Shown here: in pieces, positions 1 to 5,022 of the stretch | How positions within the stretch are numbered: the stretch's first letter is position 1 | How the letters are laid out: every line of letters starts with the position of its first letter | NCBI GenBank assembly: GCA_030665795.1 | Contig: DAOUZD010000028.1 | Location: forward strand, 1-8,304 | Direction: 5' to 3' | Origin: Dehalococcoides sp. | GTDB taxonomy: Bacteria > Chloroflexota > Dehalococcoidia > Dehalococcoidales > RBG-16-60-22 | DNA length: 8,304 nucleotides | Made by a program: the position numbers and the translations under genes | The notes under the pieces: generated by a model | What the model was told of the DNA's origin: nothing | Databases searched by the model: none | What the model saw: the letters and a program-made list of their open reading frames with translations, nothing else

Positions 1-1197
1 AGTTACCAGGGCGCAAACCAAGAAAGCCAGACTGTAGCCGCCGGTAACATCAAATATATGACCAGCCAGAACGGGTCCGCTGGCTTCCCCGATTGTACCG
101 CTAAACAAGATAACCCCCAGAATCGCACCATGCGACCCCAACCCAAATAGCTCAGCTACGGTGAGTGAGAGCAGGGCAGCGGTGCCGCCGTAGCCAAAGC
201 CAAAGATAGCCGCAAAGAGATAGAGCATCCACAGCTCCTTGGCTGCCAGTAGCCAGAAGAGAGCCATTGAGACTAAAACGAAGCAAATAATTAAAGCTAA
301 CTTATTCCCAATCCGGTCACTGGCACCACCCATTATGACTCTACCAATCGTACTCAGTCCGCCGATAACCGCTAAAATAGTGGCTGCATTGCTTGTCGAG
401 ATTCCCAGGTCGATAGCATGGGGAACAATATGTACTAGAACCGCCTCTATGCCCAGAAAGAAACACACTAAGGCCGCACCAAGCAGCCAGAGTTGCCGGG
501 TGCGAATTGCCTCCCTGAGAGAAAATCCGATTTTTTGTAAATCATCTTTCTCCCCCGCCGCATTCTCACTATATGGTAATTGCCCTGACTGCCTCGGGAA
601 ATTCCTGAGTAGCTGGGCTGGTATTATCACCAGTGCTAAAATTATGATACCGACAATAATATAGGAAGTGCGCCAGCCATACGTAGCGATAAGCCAGTTG
701 GCGACCGGAGACATAATCAGCATGCCTACACCCAAACCAGAAATAGCAATCCCGGTCATCATCCCCCTTCGCTTGGAAAACCACCTGGCTATTGTGGACA
801 GCAATGGCACGACAGAGCCGCTCATGCCGACACCGATAAATGCCCCGTAAAATAGATATAGCTGCCAGATAGTACTGACCTGCGACATCAACACATAGCC
901 TAAACCCAGAAAGAGGCCACAAACCGCAACCACAATCCTGGGACCAAATCGGTCAGTCAATCTGCCGGTAACAATGCCAAGAAGGCCCAGCAGCAGGAAA
1001 GAAACGGAGAAGGCACCCGAGGTCATTGCCCTCGTCCACCCAAGTTCGGTGGACAGTGGTTTGAGAAAGATACCAAAAGAGTGGAAAGTTCCCCACACTA
1101 TGGCGATAATAAGGAAAGCAGTGGCGACTATAATGTGGCCATAGAAGAAACTCGGCTTTTTGCTTTCCGCTGAACTTAAAACAACGCGTTTATCCAC
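1..1197 (-). CDS. MFS transporter, monocarboxylate/oxalate-formate-like (C-terminus cut by window edge)
   Basis: A continuous reading frame of 399 codons runs from a GTG at 1197 to the left edge without a stop. The GTG has AGAGG seven bases upstream. The protein is very hydrophobic, with about twelve predicted membrane segments in two halves joined by a charged central loop near residues 198-225. The MFS loop 2-3 motif is visible as GRLTDRFGPR (78-87) and repeats in degenerate form as GGASDRIGNK (290-299), as expected for the internal duplication. The N-terminus (YGHIIVATAF, GTFHSFGIFLKPL) and the ARWFSKRRGMMTGIA stretch (137-151) are typical of the monocarboxylate/oxalate-formate branch. The likely role is proton-linked uptake or exchange of a small carboxylate in the cytoplasmic membrane. 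Family length is roughly 400-430, so only the end of the last helix and a short tail are missing. It is divergent from the genes to its right. The substrate cannot be read from the sequence. Confidence 0.9.
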   Translation of the reverse strand, partial: MDKRVVLSSAESKKPSFFYGHIIVATAFLIIAIVWGTFHSFGIFLKPLSTELGWTRAMTSGAFSVSFLLLGLLGIVTGRLTDRFGPRIVVAVCGLFLGLGYVLMSQVSTIWQLYLFYGAFIGVGMSGSVVPLLSTIARWFSKRRGMMTGIAISGLGVGMLIMSPVANWLIATYGWRTSYIIVGIIILALVIIPAQLLRNFPRQSGQLPYSENAAGEKDDLQKIGFSLREAIRTRQLWLLGAALVCFFLGIEAVLVHIVPHAIDLGISTSNAATILAVIGGLSTIGRVIMGGASDRIGNKLALIICFVLVSMALFWLLAAKELWMLYLFAAIFGFGYGGTAALLSLTVAELFGLGSHGAILGVILFSGTIGEASGPVLAGHIFDVTGGYSLAFLVCALVT

Positions 1198-1224
1198 AAC
1201 GAACCTCTTCTGGTGTCCGTGCCA

Positions 1225-1236
1225 GGTGCACCGGTG
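1225..1236. promoter_or_regulatory. Overlapping palindromes just downstream of the MFS promoter
   Basis: Two perfect 8-bp palindromes overlap: GGTGCACC (1225-1232) and CACCGGTG (1229-1236). They lie at about +4 to +15 of the proposed MFS transcript, a common position for a repressor operator. No regulator is encoded nearby in this window, and short palindromes can occur by chance, so this is only a candidate site. Confidence 0.25.
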
Positions 1237-1245
1237 AGCTATCTA

Positions 1246-1274
1246 ATGCTAGGTGATTGTGAATAATAAATCAA
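1246..1274 (-). promoter_or_regulatory. Putative sigma70-type promoter for the MFS gene
   Basis: On the minus strand TTGATT (1274-1269), a 17-bp spacer and TAGCAT (1251-1246) form a good -35/-10 pair. Transcription would begin near 1239, giving a leader of about 40 nt before the GTG at 1197. This rests on consensus matching only. Confidence 0.45.
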
Positions 1275-1309
1275 CGATTTTAGACTCTTGAGTTAAGATA
1301 GAAGTTGAA

Positions 1310-1338
1310 TTGAAATCTAAAATGGCATCACTTAAAAT
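1310..1338 (+). promoter_or_regulatory. Putative sigma70-type promoter for the MauE/DoxX-like gene
   Basis: TTGAAA (1310-1315), a 17-bp spacer and TAAAAT (1333-1338) fit the vegetative consensus well (5/6 at each box). The start point would be near 1345, about 33 nt before the ATG at 1378. The surroundings are AT-rich, which raises the chance of random matches. The divergent MFS promoter lies only about 40 bp away. Confidence 0.45.
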
Positions 1339-1377
1339 GAGGAGAGATAGTCGAGTAAGCAAGGTTCGAAAAGAATT

Positions 1378-1893
1378 ATGCGCCGTAAGCATTGGATAAG
1401 TGTGGGTGCCAGCATAGCCTTGGGGCTAATTTTTTTGGTCGCTGGTCTGGGCAAATTGCTCCACCAACCCGACGCGGTTAGGCTTTTCTTTATCCCTTTG
1501 CCAGGATTTTTTACCCTAACTTTGACCAAAGCTGTTTTCAATTGGCTTCCTCACCTGGAACTTATGATTGGCTTACTATTGGTTACCGGCATCGCGGCCA
1601 GGTTTGCGGCTACTTTTTCCTCGGTGCTGATTGCTGGCTTCATCACTCACGGTAGCTTTTTGATAAGACGCGGACTGGGGACCTTGCCCTGTAACTGTTT
1701 TGGCAAGTGGAAAACAGTACCCTATACCGAGCTCTCAGTTATTGGCTCGCTGTATCTGGATATAGTAATGCTGGCTTTAGTCTTAATCATATTGTTCTGG
1801 TATCAGCGGAGTTTCTTCAGTGTTTATCCTTGGTTTTTAGCCAGAGGTAAAATTGCGGAGAAGAAAGATAGGTCGATGCCAAACACAAAGTAA
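1378..1893 (+). CDS. MauE/DoxX-like integral membrane protein
   Basis: This 171-residue protein has four predicted membrane helices (about 7-27, 54-73, 77-95 and 120-141), the usual size and topology of the MauE/DoxX group. Visible group features are AGLGKL at the end of helix 1 (22-27), the P-x-x-E pattern before helix 2 (P58, E61), and a C-x-C-F-G motif (C105-N-C107-F-G) after helix 3. This motif corresponds to the cysteine pair of MauE-type proteins, which are thought to act with thioredoxin-like partners in disulfide formation on exported proteins. No thioredoxin-like mauD or amine dehydrogenase subunit is in this window, so the partner is unknown. The start is the only ATG after an in-frame stop at 1348-1350, yet its ribosome site is weak (AAGG at 1361-1364, 13 nt away). 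The C-terminal tail (155-171) is basic and polar, probably cytoplasmic. The next gene begins 49 bp downstream in the same direction, so co-transcription is possible. Confidence 0.8.
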   Translation: MRRKHWISVGASIALGLIFLVAGLGKLLHQPDAVRLFFIPLPGFFTLTLTKAVFNWLPHLELMIGLLLVTGIAARFAATFSSVLIAGFITHGSFLIRRGLGTLPCNCFGKWKTVPYTELSVIGSLYLDIVMLALVLIILFWYQRSFFSVYPWFLARGKIAEKKDRSMPNTK

Positions 1894-1932
1894 TTTCTTG
1901 GCGAATTTTTTGCCTTAAAATGTAAAATATAT

Positions 1933-1937
1933 GGAGG
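1933..1937 (+). promoter_or_regulatory. Shine-Dalgarno that sets the GTG start of the next gene
   Basis: GGAGG lies five bases before the in-frame GTG at 1943. The in-frame ATG at 1931 overlaps this ribosome site and has only AT-rich sequence upstream, so GTG 1943 is the better start. Confidence 0.7.
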
Positions 1938-1942
1938 TAACT

Positions 1943-2959
1943 GTGAAAACTAATTCTGGCCCGGGTGACCAGACACTCAAAACGCTGTTGCTAGGGAGAC
2001 GCGAAATTGAAGAGCTCCTTGGCATGAGTGAAGTATTGAAAGTTGTTGAAAATGCTTTCAAACTCAAAGCCCAGGGTAAGACTATTATGCCCCCCAAGAT
2101 ATATTTAAACCTGTCAGAGTATCATGGTGATTTTAGAGCCATGCCGGCCTACATTGATGGCAGTGCCGGAATGAAATTGGTAAGCGTCTATCCGAATAAC
2201 CGTAAGTATAATTTACCAACCGTGATGGCTATGATTGTTCTTTGTGACCCTAACACCGGTTACCCTCTTGCCATTATGGATGGCACCTATATTACCGGCA
2301 TGAGAACCGGAGCTGCCGGGGGTATCGCCGTTAAGTACTTGGCCAGGAAAGACTCTTCCGTTATTGGGATGATAGGCACTGGTAGGCAAGCTGAAGCGCA
2401 GTTGCTGGCCATAAGTAAGGTCCTGCCAGAGATTAAAGAGGTGAAGGCTTTTTCCCGACCCGAGGAAACTAGCCGGAGATTTGCCGAGAAGATGGCCGCC
2501 AAATTAAACTTAAACATCCGCCCTGTTGAAACTGCCGAGGCAGCCGCGGAAGCTGATATTGTGGTGACCGCTACTTATGCCACTGGCCCGGTGGTCAGAA
2601 AACAGCATATCAGGCCGGGAACTCATCTCAACGCCATCGGGGCAGATGCCCGGGGAAAGCAGGAGCTTGAGCCTGATTTGTTGGTGAGTGCTAAGATTAT
2701 CATTGATGATATTGAGCAAGCTTCTCATTCTGGTGAAATCAACGTTCCGTTATCGCAGGGCCAGCTAAAAGTTGAAGACATCTATTGCACCCTGGGAGAG
2801 GTCGCGGCTGGTATGAAGCCGGGGCGTGAAAACGATGAAGAAATAACCATTTTTGATTCCACCGGACTGGCTATTCAAGACGTGGTTTGTGCTAAACTTG
2901 TCTATGAAAAAGCCCGGCAAAGAGAAGCCCCTGCCTTCGATTTTTTTGAGGCGGAGTGA
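1943..2959 (+). CDS. Ornithine cyclodeaminase/mu-crystallin/alanine dehydrogenase family protein
   Basis: This is an NAD(P)-dependent enzyme of the family that includes bacterial ornithine cyclodeaminase, archaeal alanine dehydrogenase and ketimine-reducing mu-crystallin. Numbered from the upstream in-frame ATG at 1931 (342 aa; 338 from GTG 1943): the substrate-domain lysine is in GMKLVSVYP (K82), the family signature is GMRTGAAGG (123-131, R125), and the Rossmann dinucleotide loop is GTGRQAEAQ (149-157). The catalytic-aspartate region is NAIGADARGKQEL (D239), followed by FDSTGLAIQDV (308-318) near the C-terminus. The NAIGAD...GKQEL wording looks more like the alanine dehydrogenase/imine reductase side than the GGDCPGKTEL of classic ornithine cyclodeaminase. 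Likely reactions are reversible reductive amination of a 2-oxo acid or reduction of a cyclic imine. The length is normal for the family. The exact substrate is not decidable here. The TRAP operon follows after a 247-bp gap with its own promoter. Confidence 0.9.
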   Translation: MKTNSGPGDQTLKTLLLGRREIEELLGMSEVLKVVENAFKLKAQGKTIMPPKIYLNLSEYHGDFRAMPAYIDGSAGMKLVSVYPNNRKYNLPTVMAMIVLCDPNTGYPLAIMDGTYITGMRTGAAGGIAVKYLARKDSSVIGMIGTGRQAEAQLLAISKVLPEIKEVKAFSRPEETSRRFAEKMAAKLNLNIRPVETAEAAAEADIVVTATYATGPVVRKQHIRPGTHLNAIGADARGKQELEPDLLVSAKIIIDDIEQASHSGEINVPLSQGQLKVEDIYCTLGEVAAGMKPGRENDEEITIFDSTGLAIQDVVCAKLVYEKARQREAPAFDFFEAE

Positions 2960-3006
2960 GTTTGATTACTATCTTGATATCTTGCTGATGTAATGAGAGC
3001 ACCTTC

Positions 3007-3034
3007 TTGACAAACTTGGGAAGCTCGATATACT
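3007..3034 (+). promoter_or_regulatory. Strong putative sigma70-type promoter for the TRAP operon
   Basis: A perfect -35 (TTGACA, 3007-3012) is followed after 16 bp by TATACT (3029-3034). A perfect TATAAT lies five bases further (3034-3039), but at a 21-bp spacing. Transcription would start near 3041, giving a leader of about 165 nt before dctP. This is the best promoter match in the window together with 6474-6502. Confidence 0.6.
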
Positions 3035-3048
3035 ATAATGAAAATCAC

Positions 3049-3113
3049 GGTAGATGCTTTGTCAGGACAAAACCCGAAAGGAGCGTCAACCTTTGCCATT
3101 TTTAAAGTTTGGC
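3049..3113 (+). other. Potentially structured 5' leader RNA upstream of dctP
   Basis: Bases 3053-3058 (GATGCT) pair with 3082-3087 (AGCGTC, one G-U). Beyond a single A/A mismatch the helix continues as 3049-3051 with 3089-3091. Inside it are a small hairpin (3059-3062 with 3067-3070, loop CAGG) and a weak CC/GG stem with a CGAAA loop (3073-3081). A second, weaker stem pairs GCC at 3095-3097 with GGC at 3111-3113. The layout resembles a small three-way junction. I could not match it to a riboswitch class I know. Covariation would be needed to call it a real RNA element. Confidence 0.3.
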
Positions 3114-3136
3114 GCAACACCCTACAAAATACGGTT

Positions 3137-3148
3137 AAAGGAGGTGAT
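3137..3148 (+). promoter_or_regulatory. 12-nt perfect anti-16S (extended Shine-Dalgarno) sequence in the dctP leader
   Basis: AAAGGAGGTGAT is exactly complementary to the canonical 3' end of bacterial 16S rRNA over twelve bases. It is not dctP's ribosome site, which is AGGAGG at 3196-3201, five bases before the ATG. It touches an ATG at 3147, only two bases after GGAGG, which is closer than usual for initiation. It could drive a leader peptide, or bind 30S subunits to stabilise the transcript as STAB-SD elements do in Bacillus. Confidence 0.5.
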
Positions 3149-3197
3149 GGCTTTCAATAGAATCGGTATTTTAGAAAACTTGGTTCCAATATTTTAG
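3147..3197 (+). CDS. Possible 16-codon leader peptide before dctP
   Basis: An ATG inside the extended Shine-Dalgarno opens a 16-codon frame (MAFNRIGILENLVPIF). Its TAG stop (3195-3197) overlaps dctP's AGGAGG (3196-3201), the arrangement expected for translational coupling. Against it, the spacing from GGAGG to ATG is only two bases. The same frame is open back to an ATG at 3054 (47 codons in total, no good ribosome site). No homologue is recognised, so treat this as a hypothesis. Confidence 0.25.
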   Translation: MAFNRIGILENLVPIF

Positions 3198-3206
3198 GAG
3201 GCGAAA

Positions 3207-4298
3207 ATGAGTAAAAAACGGATATTAGCTTTGACGGTGGCAGTGGTCTTGGTCGGTGGTTTGCTTGCTACTGGCTGTGCAGCCCCGGCCCCGGCACCAG
3301 CGCCGGCTCCAGCCCCAGCACCAGCACCCGAAGAGGTATTTGAGTGGACGATGCAAGGCTCTTTCGAGCCGGGGGACCCCTCATGGGACCCGGTGTCTTT
3401 GCGGTGGGTTAACAGGCTTAATGCGTGCAGTGGCGGACGCTTAAAGATTGAGCCCTTCCCCGGCGGCGCCATCGTGCCGGCGAGTGAAGAGACTGACGGG
3501 CTGATTACCGGCGTGCTGGACGCAGCTACCTGTTGCGGCGGATATGCCATGAACCTTGACCCGGCAGCCAGTCTTTTTGACTCAATGTCTGGCGGACTGA
3601 CGTCGGTACAACTAGGGTACTGGTTCCGCACCGGGGGCGGTTATGAATTTGCTCGTGAAATGTATTCTCAGTGGGGAATATATTTTGCCGCCGAAATGTT
3701 GCTGTGTCCAGAGGACTGGGCGTATACCACCGTAAAACTGGAAACGGTAAGTGACCTCAAGAAACTGAAGATGCGCACTGCCGGTTACGGTGGGGAAATT
3801 CTTGACCGGCTGGGTGCTTCCACTGTCTTCCTCCCCGGTGGAGAACTCTATGAGTCCATGCAGCGTGGCGTCATCAACGCTTTTGAGTATATGGCGGCCC
3901 TGACAGGCTGGGAAATGGCCTTCCACGAAGTATCTGACTATCTCTACCTTTCTTATAGCCGCGCCCCATCCGACGGTTGTAACTATCTGATAAGGCAAGA
4001 ATCTCTGGATGCCCTCCCCGAAGACCTCCAGAACGTCGTCAGGTATGTTTCGGAAAATGAAATGACCTACTTTTACGACTCGATGCTACAGGAGGATGCA
4101 GCTTATCTGGAGAAGTGGCGAGAATATGGTGTGGAAGTTCTGCCACTCCCGAAGCAGATAGAAGATGCCTATATCGCTGAGTCAGTGAAGTTCTTCGACG
4201 ACAAGATAGCCGAGTACGGAGAGGATTCTTACTTTGCCAAGATAGTAAGGTCCCAGCGTGCATTCAAGGCTCTCTGGGAGTCGGCAGGCATCCACTAA
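3207..4298 (+). CDS. dctP: TRAP transporter substrate-binding lipoprotein, DctP family (2-oxo-acid/TakP-like)
   Basis: This 363-residue solute receptor captures a carboxylate outside the membrane and delivers it to DctQM. It starts with a lipoprotein signal peptide: basic MSKKR, a hydrophobic core, then lipobox LATGC with lipidated C24. An unusual (Ala-Pro)8 linker follows (26-41). The family core is clear: LKKLKMRTAGYGGEILDRLG (185-204), whose R190 is the conserved carboxylate-binding arginine, then LPGGELYESMQRGVINAFEY (209-228). The GGGYEFAREMYSQWG stretch (143-157) and the GGEIL/PGGELY wording are closest to the 2-oxo-acid (TakP) or mannitol/chloroaromatic-type subgroup as I remember it. 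The usual EW after that motif is EY here (E227-Y228). The mature part holds five more cysteines (74, 109, 110, 167, 258), including a vicinal pair. The ribosome site is AGGAGG, five bases before the ATG. The family is confident; the ligand is inferred. Confidence 0.93.
   Translation: MSKKRILALTVAVVLVGGLLATGCAAPAPAPAPAPAPAPAPEEVFEWTMQGSFEPGDPSWDPVSLRWVNRLNACSGGRLKIEPFPGGAIVPASEETDGLITGVLDAATCCGGYAMNLDPAASLFDSMSGGLTSVQLGYWFRTGGGYEFAREMYSQWGIYFAAEMLLCPEDWAYTTVKLETVSDLKKLKMRTAGYGGEILDRLGASTVFLPGGELYESMQRGVINAFEYMAALTGWEMAFHEVSDYLYLSYSRAPSDGCNYLIRQESLDALPEDLQNVVRYVSENEMTYFYDSMLQEDAAYLEKWREYGVEVLPLPKQIEDAYIAESVKFFDDKIAEYGEDSYFAKIVRSQRAFKALWESAGIH
3282..3329 (+). repeat. (Ala-Pro)8 linker-coding repeat in dctP
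   Basis: Eight tandem Ala-Pro codon pairs follow the lipobox cysteine. The codons vary (GCC, GCA, GCG, GCT; CCG, CCA, CCC), so the repeat is kept at protein level rather than being a fresh hexanucleotide slip. It probably forms a stiff tether between the lipid anchor and the binding domain. Confidence 0.85.
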
Positions 4299-4357
4299 AA
4301 ACGTGATATATTCTAAAGAACGCACCATGTGTGTCTCAGGTAAATAGCAGGTGTAAT

Positions 4358-4393
4358 CCCCCCGCTTCGGAAGATATTGCCCGGGGCGGGGGG
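4358..4393 (+). terminator. GC-rich 13-bp intercistronic hairpin between dctP and dctQ
   Basis: CCCCCCGC (4358-4365) pairs perfectly with GCGGGGGG (4386-4393). The stem continues inward for five more pairs (4366-4370 with 4381-4385, two G-U), leaving a 10-nt loop. No U-run follows directly, so it is a weak intrinsic terminator. It more likely protects the dctP 3' end from exonucleases and lowers downstream expression, as is common after binding-protein genes in transporter operons. Its 3' arm overlaps the GGAGGT at 4392-4397. Confidence 0.6.
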
Positions 4394-4400
4394 AGGTAAA

Positions 4401-4420
4401 TTGGAATGGTACCATCCCAA
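4401..4420. repeat. Near-perfect 20-bp palindrome upstream of dctQ
   Basis: The two 10-base arms (TTGGAATGGT and ACCATCCCAA) pair at nine of ten positions around a perfect central ATGGTACCAT. It may be a DNA operator or, in RNA, a second small hairpin with a GTAC loop. No convincing promoter lies beside it. Confidence 0.5.
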
Positions 4421-4441
4421 CGTGAGCTTTTTAGCTTTTGA
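4406..4441 (+). CDS. Possible 11-codon leader peptide before dctQ
   Basis: GGAGGT (4392-4397) stands eight bases before an ATG at 4406 that opens an 11-codon frame (MVPSQRELFSF) ending in TGA at 4439-4441. The stop overlaps an in-frame TTG (4438-4440) of the extended dctQ frame as TTGA. The ribosome site is partly inside the GC hairpin and the ATG inside the palindrome, so translation could be structure-dependent. There is no homology evidence. Confidence 0.2.
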   Translation: MVPSQRELFSF

Positions 4442-4500
4442 GAACAGGAGCCCCTTTTTCAATATGCAGCTCAGTGGACACAAGCAGCAGATTACGAGTT

Positions 4501-5022
4501 ATGAGAACTACAGTTCAGGTTTTGGAATCGATTAGCCAATATTCGGGTAGAGTGTTCATGTGGTTTACCCTATCCTTGGTGTTGCTACTCTCCTTTGAGG
4601 TCTTTATGCGATACGTGTTGAGTAATCCGACGATATTTTCCTATGAGATCTCAACTATGATGGGCGTTACCATTTGTGCCGGGGGTCTGGCCTATACCCA
4701 CCTGCATGGCGGGCATGTGAGGGTAGATGTTATCTGGAGGCTCCTGTCACCCCGGGGAAAGGCAATCGCTGATATCGTGACTGCCATTCTATTCTTTTTC
4801 CCGGTGATTTTTGCCATTACTTACTTTGCCACGTACTGGACCCTCTTCTCTATTTCAATAGGCGAGGTAATGACCAAAACTTATTTGTACCCACCTGCCT
4901 GGCCGGTCAGGGCCATGATGGCTTTTGGGTTTTTCCTGTTTATCCCTCAGGGAGTGGCTAAACTCATTCGTGATATATATATTTTGAAAGGGATAGAACT
5001 GAAAGGAATAACTAACCTATGA
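4501..5022 (+). CDS. dctQ: TRAP transporter small permease subunit, DctQ family
   Basis: This is the small membrane subunit that pairs with DctM, completing the sodium- or proton-driven tripartite carboxylate importer. From ATG 4501 it is 173 residues with four membrane helices (about 16-36, 51-66, 89-112 and 134-156). Family features are LLLSFEVFMRYV (28-39) with the conserved E-x-x-x-R-Y, GGHVRVDV (70-77) after helix 2, and YPPAWPVRAMMAFG (130-143) opening helix 4. Starts at TTG 4438 and GTG 4474 are also in frame. ATG 4501 gives the normal DctQ N-terminus, whereas the upstream extension (21 residues, polar, Ser-rich) looks unlike the family. None of the three has a good Shine-Dalgarno, so the start is uncertain and low or coupled translation is possible. 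The TGA stop overlaps the dctM start by four bases (ATGA). Confidence 0.85.
   Translation: MRTTVQVLESISQYSGRVFMWFTLSLVLLLSFEVFMRYVLSNPTIFSYEISTMMGVTICAGGLAYTHLHGGHVRVDVIWRLLSPRGKAIADIVTAILFFFPVIFAITYFATYWTLFSISIGEVMTKTYLYPPAWPVRAMMAFGFFLFIPQGVAKLIRDIYILKGIELKGITNL

Noticed and set aside
569..922. 117-codon minus-strand frame inside the MFS gene
   Set aside because: It is out of frame with the 399-codon MFS reading, which carries the MFS motifs and membrane periodicity; this frame has neither.
1337..1399. 20-codon frame (MRRDSRVSK...) overlapping the start of the MauE-like gene
   Set aside because: Its ATG lies within the proposed -10 box, upstream of the expected transcription start, and it has no ribosome site.
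1899..1914. GGCGAA/TTTGCC hairpin after the MauE-like gene as a terminator
   Set aside because: Only six pairs with one G-U, a 3-nt loop and no U-tract after the stem.
3049..3097. Resemblance of leader segments to c-di-GMP-I or guanidine-III riboswitch pieces
   Set aside because: Short strings such as CCGAAAGG and GTCAGGACAA look familiar, but the order of conserved segments and the helices of those classes are not present.
4438..4500. TTG start giving a 194-residue DctQ
   Set aside because: The extra 21 residues are polar and unlike DctQ N-termini, with no direct ribosome site; kept only as a coupling possibility in the findings.
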